From the NCBI GenBank assembly GCA_946902985.2, contig OX336396.1:232824797-232888796 (forward strand): 64,000 nucleotides of DNA, read 5' to 3'. The stretch comes from Meconema thalassinum. Its lineage: Eukaryota > Arthropoda > Insecta > Orthoptera > Tettigoniidae. The translations under genes were made by a program, and so were the position numbers. Positions 1-9,479 of this stretch are shown piece by piece. The notes under the pieces are model-generated. The model worked only from the letters and a program-made list of their open reading frames with translations. It did not search any database and was not told the origin of the DNA. Each line of letters starts with the position of its first letter. Position 1 is the stretch's first letter.

Positions 1-722
1 ACGCGTTTCGAAAGAAACCATGTCTTTCATCGTCAGGAATAATCTGGAATACGACAATGTTGCTAAGAGAAAGCAACGAAGAACATATAGAAGGTGCCCA
101 AAGATGGACGCCATTATAGCCCCATGTTAGGGACAACGGAAAGCAGCAGTGAATTACTTTCTCAGGGTTCTGATAATAGGTAGCCAGGATTCACTGAGAT
201 TGTAGCCGGTGTCGCGGTTGAAATTATCTGGGTGTTTACGTATTTCAACCGCCTCCCTGATGATTCTGGGACGATATTGCTTTATACGGGCAAGAACATC
301 CACCCCTTGGAACATGACATCATGGCCAGGTGTTAAAGCATGATCGGCAACAGCTGATTTATCAGGTTGAATGAGCCTGATACATCTATTATGTTCCTTA
401 ATGCGTCATGTTCCAAGGGGTGGATGTTCTTGCCCGTATAAAGCAATATCGTCCCAGAATCATCAGGGAGGCGGTTGAAATACGTAAACACCCAGATAAT
501 TTCAACCGCGACACCGGCTACAATCTCAGTGAATCCTGGCTACCTATTATCAGAACCCTGAGAAAGTAATTCACTGCTGCTTTCCGTTGTCCCTAACATG
601 GGGCTATAAAGGCGTCCATCTTTGGGCACCTTCTATATGTTCTTCGTTGCTTTCTCTTAGCAACATTGTCGTATTCCAGATTATTCCTGACGATGAAAGA
701 CATGGTTTCTTTCGAAACGCGT
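1..722. repeat. Large inverted repeat of a Penelope-like element 3' end
   Basis: Position i pairs with position 723-i: bases 1-318 are the reverse complement of 405-722, with an 86-base spacer at 319-404. I saw almost no mismatches between the arms. The left arm reaches the first base of the window, so the true arm may be longer. Both arms carry the same coding 3' end (stop at 154-156 on minus and 567-569 on plus) and the same 3' untranslated tail. Penelope-like elements are known for copies flanked by inverted or tandem partial copies of themselves, which fits this structure. Unrelated-looking sequence follows the right arm from 723 to 897 and may be more of the same 3' region. Confidence 0.75.
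154..404 (-). pseudogene. Penelope-like element, C-terminal GIY-YIG endonuclease fragment
   Basis: On the minus strand, from the spacer into the left arm, an open frame ends at a stop at 154-156. It reads through IKEHNRCIRLIQPDKSAVAD, then DHALTPGHD, then REAVEIRKHPDNFNRDTGYN and LSESWLPI. Family knowledge: the stretch with REA-EI-KHP-NFNR-(D/G)GY followed by L...W is the hallmark end of the GIY-YIG endonuclease domain in Penelope-like retroelements. The GIY and YIG residues and the reverse transcriptase are absent, so only about the last 80 residues remain. The plus-strand right arm (405-569) encodes the same last 50 or so residues. It is a fragment rather than a working gene. Confidence 0.65.
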
Positions 723-897
723 CGAATTGCAATATAATAAAACACGGCATAAGCCCAAAATTCAACATTATGAATAATAACACGGGCCGTGAAAGTCTAA
801 ATGACAATAACATAACAATTATGAATGCCAATACTACCAACCCAATACGTCCCGCAAGGCGAGATACACGCTGCGGAGAGACTTTGTGGACACACTG

Positions 898-1565
898 TAT
901 GATGATGATGATGATTGAGTCTTCAGTTTTTGACTGGTTTGATGCAGCTCTCCATGACTCCCTGTCCTGAGCTAATCGCTTCATCTCTACATAGCTACCA
1001 CACCCTACATCCGAGGCAATCTGTTTAACATATTCTAACCTTGGTCTACCCCTACAGTTCTTGTCCTCGACCCTTCCTTCCATAACTAAGCTTGCTATTC
1101 CTGGGTGTCTTAGTATGTGTCCTACTAACCTATCTCTTCTCTTCATTGGCAGTCGCCAGAAACATCTCTTCTCTCCCACTCGTCTTAATACCTCTTCGTT
1201 TGTAACCCTATCTACCCATCTGATCTTCTTCATTCTCATGTAACACCACATTTCAAAAGCTTCAATTCTCCTCTTTTCCGCTGCACCAATAGTCCAAGTT
1301 TCACTTCCATATAGCGCCACGCTCCAGACAAAGGTTTTAAAAAATGACTCCTTAATACCTAAATCTATATTCGATGTCAACAGATTCCTTTTTTGTAGAA
1401 ATGCTTTCCTTGCCTGAGCCAACCTACTTTTTATATCCTCTTTACTTCGTCCATCACTGGTTATTCTGCTTCCTAAGTAACAGAAGTCTCCTACTTCCTT
1501 CAGCTTTTCACCTGCCAATTTGATCTCCATAGAGGTTTCTGATTTATTTCGGCTGCATTCCAGAA
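898..1565 (-). pseudogene. LINE (non-LTR retrotransposon) pol, 3' part of a split copy
   Basis: A long minus-strand frame contains YLGSRITSDGRSKEDIKSR, WSVALYGSETWTIGAAEKRR, WVDRVTNEEVLRRVGEKR and GRPRLEYVKQIASDVGC. These are typical of the thumb and C-terminal region of arthropod LINE reverse transcriptases. The frame runs into a (TCA)n 3' tail at 898-915, where the ATG repeats on the plus strand translate as a run of isoleucines that is not real protein. The upstream part of the same gene lies at 4288-4490; element A1 (1566-4287) separates them inside an A-rich codon run. Homologous copies are at 14010-14169, 15586-16110 and 16576-16700. The start at 1530 given by a simple frame search is internal. 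Confidence 0.85.
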
Positions 1566-4287
1566 TTAGCCTACTTTCGATTTTTGCAAAAAATGAAAGT
1601 AGACTTATGAGATCACTACAGGGCGAAAAAAAGTGTGTCTGTCTGTGTGTGTGTGTATGTGTGTGTGTGAGTGTGTGTGTGTGTGTGAGAGTGTGTGCAC
1701 TCTGAATGTCTGCCCCCCCCCTATCAATTCGAACACCGTGAGCGCAAATTGAACGAAATTTGGTACAAAGGTAGCAATAGCAAAGGACACCTCAATGTCA
1801 TGTTTTATAACGCCGCCATCTTGACGGAAACGTAATGGCGGCCACACAAATGTTCAAAGCTTAAATCAAATTACGACTAACCTAATCATCCGATCTCTTC
1901 CAAATTTTGCAACAACATACCTTTATGGGGGCAGCATCCTTTGACCAAACTAACAGGTCATCAGCCTAATAGTTTGCGGATCGCGGCCATCTTTGTGTGA
2001 AAATCGATTGCCCCTATTAATTCGAACACGGTGAAACCGAATGGAATGAAATTTGGTACAGAGGTAGCACTAGCAAAGGGCACCCCAGTGTCATGTTTTA
2101 TATCGCCGCCATCTTGACGGAAACGTAATGGCGGCCACCCAAATGTTCAAAGCTTAAATCAAATTACGACTAACCTAATCATCCGATCTCTACCAAATTT
2201 TGCAACAACATACCTTTATGAAGGGAGCATCCTTTGACAAATCTAATAGGTCATTAGCCTAATAGTTTGCGGATGGCGGCCATCTTTGTGTCAAAATTGA
2301 TTACCCCTATTAATTCAAACACGGTGAAACCGAATGGAATGAAATTTGGTACAGAGGTAGCACTAGCAAAGGGCACCTCAGTGTCATGTTTTATATCACC
2401 GCCATCTTGACGAAAACGTAATGGCGGCCACACAAATATTCAAAGCTTAAATCAAATTACGACTAACCTAATCATCCGATCTCAACCAAATTTTGCAACA
2501 ACATACCTTTATGAAGGAAGCATCCTTTGACAAATCTAATAGGTCATTAGCCTAATAGTTTGCGGATGGCGGCCATCTTTGTGTCAAAATTGATTACCCC
2601 TATTAATTCGAACACGGTGAAACCGAATGGAATGAAATTTGGTACAGAGGTAGCACTAGCAAAGGGCACCTCAGAGTCATGTTTTATATCGCCGCCATCT
2701 TGACGGAAACGTAATGGCGGTCACACACATATTCAAAGCTTAAATCAAATTACGATTAACCTAATCATCCGATCTCTACCAAATTTTGCATCACCATACC
2801 ATTATGGAGGGAGCATCCTTTGACCAAACTAATAGGTCATTAGCCTAATATTTTGCGGATGGCGGCCATCTTTGTGTGAAAATCGATTACCCCTATTAAT
2901 TCGAACACGGTGAAACCGAATGGAATGAAATTTGGTACAGAGGTAGCACTAGCAAAGGGCACCCCAGTGTCATGTTTTATATCGCCGCCATCTTGACGGA
3001 AACGTAATGGCGGCCACCCAAATGTTCAAAGCTTAAATCAAATTACGACTAACATAATCATCCGATCTCAACCAAATTTTGCAACAACATACCTTTATGA
3101 AGGAAGCATCCTTTGACAAATCTAATAGGTCATTAGCCTAATAGTTTGCGGATGGCGGCCATCTTTGTGTCAAAATTGATTACCCCTATTAATTCGAACA
3201 CGGTGAAACCGAATGGAATGAAATTTGGTACAGAGGTAGCACTAGCAAAGGGCACCTCAGAGTCATGTTTTATATCGCCGCCATCTTGACGGAAACGTAA
3301 TGGCGGTCACACACATATTCAAAGCTTAAATCAAATTACGATTAACCTAATCATCCGATCTCTACCAAATTTTGCATCAACATACCATTATGGAGGGAGC
3401 ATCCTTTGACCAAACTAATAGGTCATTAGCCTAATATTTTGCGGATGGCGGCCATCTTTGTGCGAAAATCGATTCTCCCTATTAATTCGAACACGGTGAA
3501 ACCGAATGGAACGAAATTTGGTACAGAGGTAGCACTAGAAAAGGCCACCTCAGTGTCATGTTTTATATCACCGCCATCTTGACGGAAACGTAATCGCGGC
3601 CACCCAAATGTTAAAGGCTAAAATGTAATTACGACCAACCTAATAATCTAGTCTCTACCAAATTTTGCAACAACAAATCTTTATGTGGGAAGCATATTCT
3701 GACCAAACTGCTAGATCATCAGCCCAATAGTTTGCAGATGGTGGCCAGGTATGTGTGCAAATCGATTCCCCCTATCAATTCAAACACGGTGAAACCGAAT
3801 TGAACAAAATTTGGTACAGAGGTAGCACTAGCAAAAGGCACCTCAGTGTCATGTTTTATATCGCCGCCATCTTGACGGAAACGGAATGACGGCCACCCAA
3901 ATGTTAAAAGCTTAAATCAAATTTCGACCATCCTAATAATTTGATCTCTACCGGATTTTGCAACAACATGCCTTTTTATGGGAAGCATCTTATGACTGAC
4001 TACAAGGTCATCAGCCAAATAGTTTGCAAATAGCGGCCATGTATGTGTGCAAATCCATTCCCCAGATCAATTCAAACACGGTGAAACCGAATTGAATGAT
4101 TTTTTTTACAGAGGTAGCACTAGCAAAGGGCACCTCATATTCATGTGTAATATCCCTATAGCACGTTGTATTTCAACAAGCTACTACAACCAACATTCAA
4201 TTATACTCCTTGAAAAGGACAAAGAGTTATAACAATACCCATGCATTTAGTAGAAAGTAGGCTATATGTTCTTTACTGAACATCTTG
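1566..4287 (+). mobile_element. Hairpin-ended Helentron-like (HINE) element, family A, copy A1
   Basis: It starts TTAGCCTACTTTCG and within about 45 bases carries an imperfect inverted copy (GAAAGTAGACTTATGAGATC). A TGTC/TG microsatellite follows, then tandem 293-bp monomers. The 3' end has GAAAGTAGGCTA (inverted copy of the 5' terminus), the hairpin ATGTTC-TTTACT-GAACAT, and terminal CTTG. The flanks are two halves of one LINE gene, so the boundaries are supported by the interrupted reading frame, and no target duplication is seen. There is no coding sequence that I credit. The asymmetric terminal repeat plus 3' hairpin plus microsatellite is the described layout of Helentron-associated interspersed elements; the assignment is by structure only. 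Confidence 0.7.
1797..4130 (+). repeat. Tandem array of 293-bp monomers in element A1
   Basis: The block (G/A)CCGCCATCTTGACGG recurs at 1812, 2105, 2398, 2691, 2984, 3277, 3570 and 3863: seven consecutive steps of exactly 293 bases, with substitutions but apparently no net indels. Each monomer also carries AATGGCGGCC and GATGGCGGCCATC. Monomers around 2783 and 3369 share variants not seen in the others, as do those around 2497 and 3083, giving a 586-bp higher-order dimer repeated about twice. The last monomers toward 4100 are more diverged. Confidence 0.85.
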
Positions 4288-4490
4288 TTTTTGTTTTACA
4301 TTTATTAATTTTCATCATGAATTCTTTCCGTAAGACGGAGTCCATACCAGTCAAAAACTCATTCAAATCCTCAGGCTTGTCGGCCAAGATGACGATGTCA
4401 TCAGAAAATCTCAGATATGAAATTATTTCTCCTTGAATCTTCACTCCCACTTTAAATTTTTCTCTAATTTCCTTCATTGCTTGTCCACTG
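4288..4490 (-). pseudogene. LINE reverse transcriptase fragment, 5' part of the split copy
   Basis: The minus-strand frame reads ...GVKIQGEIISYLRFSDDIV, ILADKPEDLNEFLTGMDSVL and MMKINKCKTK, then meets the CAAG end of element A1. FSDD occupies the place of the catalytic (F/Y)ADD motif of LINE reverse transcriptases. The gene resumes at 1565 with LECS-RNKSET-type sequence. Upstream of about 4490 the similarity stops, so this copy is probably 5'-truncated, as is common for LINEs. Confidence 0.8.
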
Positions 4491-4596
4491 TGTTTAGGAT
4501 TTATGGGGAACTCGTAATTCCAAAACTCGAAATATCGAGATTCCACTGTACAGCCTTTACTATACGGTGTTTTCTGACCTAGGGAATCGTACAGTA

Positions 4597-4617
4597 TGTT
4601 CTCGGCTGCCGAGAACA
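4597..4617. repeat. 21-bp palindrome
   Basis: TGTTCTCGG-CTG-CCGAGAACA, a perfect hairpin with a three-base loop, lies in the 140 bases between the LINE 5' end and the DUF4817-type element. It may be a footprint or terminal piece of another DNA transposon; nothing else supports that. Confidence 0.5.
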
Positions 4618-4782
4618 CCACCCTTATTGTACAGGGCGCCAGGAAATGTTCTTCGCAGCGGCTACATGCGGCTGCGAGAGATAGCGTCAGCAGTTTAGTT
4701 GGCAGTACGGTGTGTATAGTTACGGTGAAGGCTACACGTGTGGGCTGTAGGCTTTCGAAATCGTCAGTGTGTATTGCAGTAA

Positions 4783-5549
4783 AGCTTCATCCACAATGCG
4801 CAGTCTGCAGTCGGTAGTTGGTAGTTGGCAGTCGGTAGCTGAAGTCGGAAGTCGGTAGTTGACAATCGACCCATTCATATTGCGCAGTCGTTGAAAGGCT
4901 AGGAGTAAATAATGCACTGATATTCTTTTATTCCTTGTGCCCAGAGGCGTTGTCGATAACCTCAAAACTTACAATGGATGAATTGGAGATGTATGGCTTA
5001 TTTTTGTTGTTAGTAACTGGTACCATGTTTTTAAGATTAAAAAGGCACGGGTTGCGAAGGTATTGGCGACATCCTACGCTAGTAGACGAAGAGGGAGAAT
5101 TCAACACCTTTTACAAACGCTATAAAGCAACGAGCCACGACAAATTTTTTAGGTACACCAGATCGATGAAAATGTCATCTTCGACATGATGAACTTGTGA
5201 CGAATCAGACATAATAATAAGTTGAATAATAATTTAAAAAGCAAAAGAACGAACGATAATATACACAAGCAACCAACAGGTGTCTTACAAGAATGGCGGG
5301 TTTTCGACACAACAGCGTGACGTCACTTTCTGGCCTGCTCTGATTGGCTATTAACTTGCTGCAGTCGGGTAGTTGGCAGTCGAAGATAAAATTCTCGACT
5401 GCCGACTACTGGCTACCGACTGCCAACTGCCAGCTATCGACTGCAACTGCATGTTGTGTATGGTTCCGATAGTATACACGGGGATGACCGCTAATGCCGA
5501 CTGCCAACTACCAACTACCGACTGCCGACTGCGCATTGTGGATGGAGCT
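4783..5549 (+). mobile_element. Harbinger/PIF-like DNA transposon, non-autonomous
   Basis: Terminal inverted repeats begin AGCT(T/C)CATCCACAATGCG and continue as the CAGTCGGTAGTTGG family of short repeats for about 50 bases. The element is flanked by TAA at 4780-4782 and 5550-5552, the three-base TWA duplication known for the PIF/Harbinger superfamily. Subterminal regions are packed with variants of GCAGTCGGTAGTTGGCAGTC in both orientations. Inside is a truncated frame resembling the start of Harbinger nuclease (4974-5189). It is nested in the DUF4817-type element. Confidence 0.75.
4974..5189 (+). pseudogene. Truncated Harbinger-like transposase N-terminus
   Basis: A 71-residue frame starting at the ATG at 4974 contains LRRYWRHPTLVDEEGEFNTF and then FFRYTRSMKMS. 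In Harbinger transposases (HARBI1 family) the N-terminus typically has RRWWVHP, an acidic spacer with GEF/GAY-x-(T/L)L, and F-x-x-(Y/F)-(F/L)RM. The order and spacing agree. The catalytic DDE domain is missing: the frame closes at a TGA and only non-coding DNA follows to the right terminal repeat. The earlier in-frame non-ATG start at 4935 is not needed. Confidence 0.6.
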
Positions 5550-5602
5550 TAAGCGAGCGTTCAGATAGATTATTGGAAGAGTGCAACAGTATACAAGCGA
5601 TA

Positions 5603-5922
5603 ATGATTACTACTGAAGAGAGAGCTATTTTTGTGGAATAAGTTTTTCGCGAAGGCGATCGGTTTACAGAAAAAGTAAAACTAAAATTTCAGGCTCGGTT
5701 TTCTAATTCAATGTGTCCAAACCAGGTTACCGTTCGGGATTTGATAACTGAATTTCGTGTTACTAATTTCGTGTTACTACTCCAAAAACGATTGATGAAC
5801 TTGAAGTGTATATCATTAATGAATTATGTACAGTCCATTACGCAAGAAACTTTAGTGAAAGTGTGTAGACGTGTCTGTCTTCGAACACAAGGACAACACT
5901 TCCAGCATCTGTTAGGTAGCAG
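5603..5922 (+). pseudogene. DUF4817-type transposase remnant
   Basis: From the ATG at 5603 the frame reads MITTEERAIFVE, a TAA, then VFREGDRFTEKVKLKFQARF and TVRDLITEF: the helix-turn-helix (DUF4817) module found at the N-terminus of many insect IS630/Tc1-like transposases. After a shift it ends in VCRRVCLRTQGQHFQHLL, matching the usual C-terminal end of the same transposase family. The catalytic middle has been deleted, leaving the two ends fused. A parallel remnant with the same N- and C-terminal modules is at 13338-13664. Confidence 0.55.
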
Positions 5923-6011
5923 AACCAGGATCTCTCGACTCGTAAAATGAGTGGGCTCGAACCCTTTCGCAGCAGAATGTAGCCGCTGCGGAGAACAATC
6001 TCTGGCGCCCT

Positions 6012-6325
6012 CTTTTATCATTGAAATTAGCGCAATATTCTCTCAATTTAACATTGTACCCAATTAGACCCATACATCTGACTCAGTACATGAATCATAT
6101 ATGTGTAACATGTATGGGGCTCAGAAATGTTAATGATATTTAAATAATGAGAGTGCAATATGATAATAGCAGCCGTGAGAGGATTATTTATTTAAAATAA
6201 GTCCCTCACTGTGCTGTAGTTCACGCTGAATTGCCATTATTAATTCAACGTTTTGGTTTGCCATTGTAATATGAATATTTCCGCCTCCTGGTGTAGCTGC
6301 TAGCATTACTGGCAGTCGCTCCGGC
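6012..6325. other. No recognisable feature
   Basis: About 300 AT-rich bases between the DNA transposon remnant and the SINE cluster. I see no coding frame, repeat boundary or tRNA-like box. The minus frame at 6184-6393 overlaps SINE sequence and shows no domain. Confidence 0.5.
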
Positions 6326-6931
6326 GGTCCCAGTTTGATTCCAGTCTCTGCCAAGAAAATAAATTCTGGTCTAATGGTTGGAATGGGATACATTTTACCT
6401 TGTGAGGCAAAATTGAGGCGAGCTCTATTTCCACCTCAGCTATCCTGAAAGGGGTTTTCCCACTTCGGGCAACTGCTGGGATAGTTCCTAACACCTCCTT
6501 CCCAATCCTCAGCGGCTTTGATGGCGTAGTCGGTTGCATGCTGACTTTCTATTCCCAAGATCACGGATTCAAACCCGACCAATGTTTTAGGATTATTTAA
6601 GAGGGATAAAATCCTTCGGTATGCCTTCCTTCGGAGGTGAAGTAAAGTCGGCGGTCCCATGCCATAGATTTATGGCAAGTAAAAGAACCTTCCACTAATT
6701 AAATTTGTGTAAATCTGAACTTGCAGGCTAGATTTCGTTGAAATGCTCTATCGAAGTTATAACTTTCACCACTAGGTGTCAGTGACATCTGGTAGTGAAA
6801 GTTGGCACTTGAAACTGAACGGAATTTGTAGCTCATCCCATGGGTGTCTGCATTGAATCAACTAAAGCCTCTGGCGAGCCGAACATGTCCTTGGACACTC
6901 CCGGCACTAAAAGCCATACGCTAAAAAAAAA
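6326..6931 (+). mobile_element. SINE cluster: SINE-I body fragment followed by SINE-III copy
   Basis: 6326-6510 is a degraded piece with the SINE-I landmark (GGGGTTTTCCCACTTCGGGCAA...GGGAT), also seen at 18301, 39926 and 59000 (reverse). From 6511, AGCGGCTTTGATGGCGTAGTCGG followed by CACGGATTCAAACCCGACC is a tRNA-like A/B-box head. A body with CTTCCTTCGGAGG and GGCGGTCCCATG and an A-rich tail near 6922-6931 complete it. The copy at 12129-12535 matches it closely throughout. Just beyond, 7005-7075 contains CCCAAGTACACGGGCT, a short block repeated in inverse at 13060, 29400, 30520, 56700 and 58880. Confidence 0.7.
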
Positions 6932-7222
6932 CAATTCTCACCCGAATTACAAACACACACACAGCCACTACTGACGCCTCAATAACGCAGGTTATCAGAC
7001 CAATGCTACAAAAACCCAAGTACACGGGCTAAATGACCACGATAGCCAATCCCCTCAAACAAAACTACAGCTGTAATATGAATACAGTAGTTAGTGGTTA
7101 AATTTATAATCGAACAGGTGACATATTTCAATTATAATATAGCCTATTAATAAAATAATAATAATAATCCTCGGTACATAGATGAACAACCTTTGGTAAC
7201 TCTGTTCGGTTAAGTAACTCAG

Positions 7223-7437
7223 GTGTTTAAATTCGAATACCTAAGAGAAATCGTCAAACCCTCAGACCTGAATCGTAATGCAAACATCGAGAGAATCTCT
7301 AAATTGCAAAAAGCCTACAGAATCATATTGAACAGGTATAATAAAAAAAATCAATTTGACGAAATTACGACATTACAACACGGTAATAAAAGCCGGGGAA
7401 CAATACGCCTCTGAAACACTGATCATTGGGGGCACAT
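7223..7437 (+). pseudogene. LINE-2-type pol fragment
   Basis: The frame FEYLREIVKPSDLNRNANIE, RISKLQKAYRIILNRYNKK aligns by eye with the region ending the 42-45 kb LINE (FNYIEEFIEPTGLEKISQLS ... YNKKSLSKYTKIRHYNTV). After a one-base shift it continues LRHYNTVIKAGEQYASETL. It is a short, frameshifted 3' fragment of that family with no promoter or tail. Confidence 0.75.
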
Positions 7438-8007
7438 CACTAATTAAAGGTATATAAAACGAAGAAAGAAACATCTTGAGAACATTTTTGGACCCAGTTT
7501 TTATTGACGTTTGAGATGTTAATGGGCATATTCTCAAGCTGACAAAATAATTCTAAGTCTTACTCTCTCCATGACAGATAAGAACAACTGGCTGCTTGAA
7601 GTTGAAAAAGATCTTCAAGGAATACACATCTCAAGTGATATGTTATTATTTTTTGAACAAAGGTGCTGATGACCAAGGTGTCCCTAAACCCTATGTGATT
7701 GTGCTGCACCAAAATAGGTGTCCCGACTAACGTAAGTAGAAATTTGTCACGCGAGGGCTGGTGCCATGGATAAATCCTACCCAACCGTAAATAATATAGA
7801 AGTAACTTGGGTGTTCAAAAAGCTATGGACATGTTTCTTTTGCAGAGTTATGTTCAGGACTAAGAAGGAAAGTACAGTAAGTGATAGGAAATAAGGGCAG
7901 ACCAAAACAAAAATATAGGCCATTATTTAAGCCTCGGGTCAAAAATACCCACGCGCCAGTCCTCGCGGGTTAAAAGTGTTTTTGTTTCTATCGTCTAATA
8001 AAAGTAA
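7438..8007. other. Unassigned AT-rich sequence
   Basis: No coding frame with a recognisable motif. The stretch contains a CGCGCCAGTCC(T)CGCGGG patch near 7950 and ends in the A-run where element B2 is inserted. Confidence 0.4.
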
Positions 8008-9422
8008 CAAGAAGTTCCGTGACGAACTAAAGAGCCTACTTTTCTTAAAATTTAATATGCATGCCAATGATTAATCTATATGGATCTATCTAGAATAATG
8101 ACGAAATTAAGTTGGTAATATCCAAATTCCTAATTAGTTCGAAATACTGTATACCTGGCATAATGTAGCCTAATAGAGCACTACAGTTGGCAGCCCTGGT
8201 GACTGAATATATTCTTAGTTCCATCCCTTAAGGTACAGGCTACAAAATTTGGTTGAAGACCAATGAATAGCATGGACGTTACATGCAGTTAAACATTGGA
8301 TCTAACAGCGCGCGTAAAATCATATTGGCAACAATGTCATGCATGTATTGGTCAGAAATAATCTGAAATAATATGCTCTATTGTTGTGTCAATTTTGAAT
8401 GAAATCCATTAGTTAGTATAGAAGTTACATGCATTTTAAAATTGGACCTATCAGCAAACTTAGAATCATGTTGGCAGCACTGGCGTAGGCCAATATTAGT
8501 TACTCCAAATTAATCTAGAATGCCAGGTACTACAAGTGTGCAAAGTTTAGAGCTATTGGCTTGCATACTTTCTGATATATTGATGTTAAGGTAACAAAAT
8601 AGAGACAGTATTTATTTACAGTTGGCAGCCCTGGTCACTCTTAAGAATCGGCATAGTCATATCTGTTATGGTACACATAGCACACACGAAATTTGGTTGA
8701 AATTCAAATGACAGTATAGAAGTTAAATGTATTTAAAGTTGGACCTCTCAGCAGGCTTAGAATCATGTTGGTAGCACTGACGTATTAAGTTACTCCAAAT
8801 TAATATAAAATGTCAGGTACCACACGTGAGCATAGTTTAAAGGTATCGGCTTGCATACTTTCTGATATATGGTATTTGGATTTTTTTTAAATGAGAGCAT
8901 TTATTAACAGTTGGCTGCCCTGGTGGCTCTTAAGAATATGCTCAGTCATATCTTTTTATGCACACATAGCACATACGAAATTTGGTTGAAATCCAATTGA
9001 CAGTGTAGAAGTTATATGCATTTGAAATTTGGACCTATCAGCAGGCTTACAATTATTTTGGCAACACTGCTGTGTATGGCCTCCTGTAAATTAAACTGCA
9101 ATATTATTATCTATACGTGTGCTAATTTTGAAATAGCTCCCATTTATACCTTCCAAGATATCCAACATGGAGCTCAAATTTCAATTGCGATTTTTCAGCA
9201 GTTGGTAGCACTGACATCATTTTCAAATATGGCCGTGAGATATTCAGGTATAGATCTTTACTCCTACCAAATTTTGTTTCGATTGCTGCAGCCGTTTAGG
9301 AGTTGGTAGGGGACACACACACACACACACACACACAGCCAGACAGACAGACAGACACACATTTGCCCGATCTCATAAGTCTACTTTTTCCTCATTTTTG
9401 CAAAATGTGAAAAGTAGGCTAA
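8008..9422 (-). mobile_element. Hairpin-ended Helentron-like (HINE) element, family B, copy B2
   Basis: Read on the minus strand it starts TTAGCCTACTTTTCACA, soon followed by AAAAAGTAGACTTATGAGATC and a TGTC/TG microsatellite. It ends GAAAAGTAGGCTCTTT, hairpin AGTTC-GTCACG-GAACT, then CTTG (plus-strand CAAG at 8008-8011). The interior is three to four degenerate units of about 0.3 kb marked by ACAGTTGGCAGCCCTGG and AAATTTGGTTGAAATCCAA. Copy B1 (14170-15585) is a close relative. The small plus frame at 9016-9309 recurs in B1 only in shortened form and is not credited. Confidence 0.7.
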
Positions 9423-9479
9423 AAATGTACATGCGTGGGATTAGTCTACTAATAGGACGCACGATTGCGTGAAAAAAAA

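Larger units (their letters stand above)
4633..6011 (+). mobile_element. TIR DNA transposon remnant (DUF4817 / IS630-Tc1-like), interrupted by a Harbinger-like element
   Basis: The left end AGGGCGCCAG...TTCTTCGCAGCGGCTACAT is matched in reverse at the right end (…ATGTAGCCGCTGCGGAGAA…CTGGCGCCCT), giving terminal inverted repeats of roughly 40 bases. TA dinucleotides lie just outside or near both ends (4630-4631; 6016-6017), consistent with a TA-targeting element but off by a few bases on the right. Without the nested 767-bp element the body is about 0.6 kb. It encodes only the N-terminal and C-terminal scraps of a transposase (5603-5922). Confidence 0.6.

Noticed and set aside
587..970. Plus-strand frame of 127 codons opposite the LINE
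   Set aside because: It is antisense to and overlaps the Penelope 3' tail and the LINE tail, and its methionine run comes from the ATG microsatellite.
1637..1700. GT/GTCT tracts as independent microsatellites
   Set aside because: They sit at the same place in every HINE copy (also 9310, 10900, 15470, 27800, 41090, 49885, 52581, 56385), so they are part of the element.
1797..4020. CRISPR-like array
   Set aside because: The repeats are 293 bp without unique spacers of constant short length, and the context is eukaryotic.
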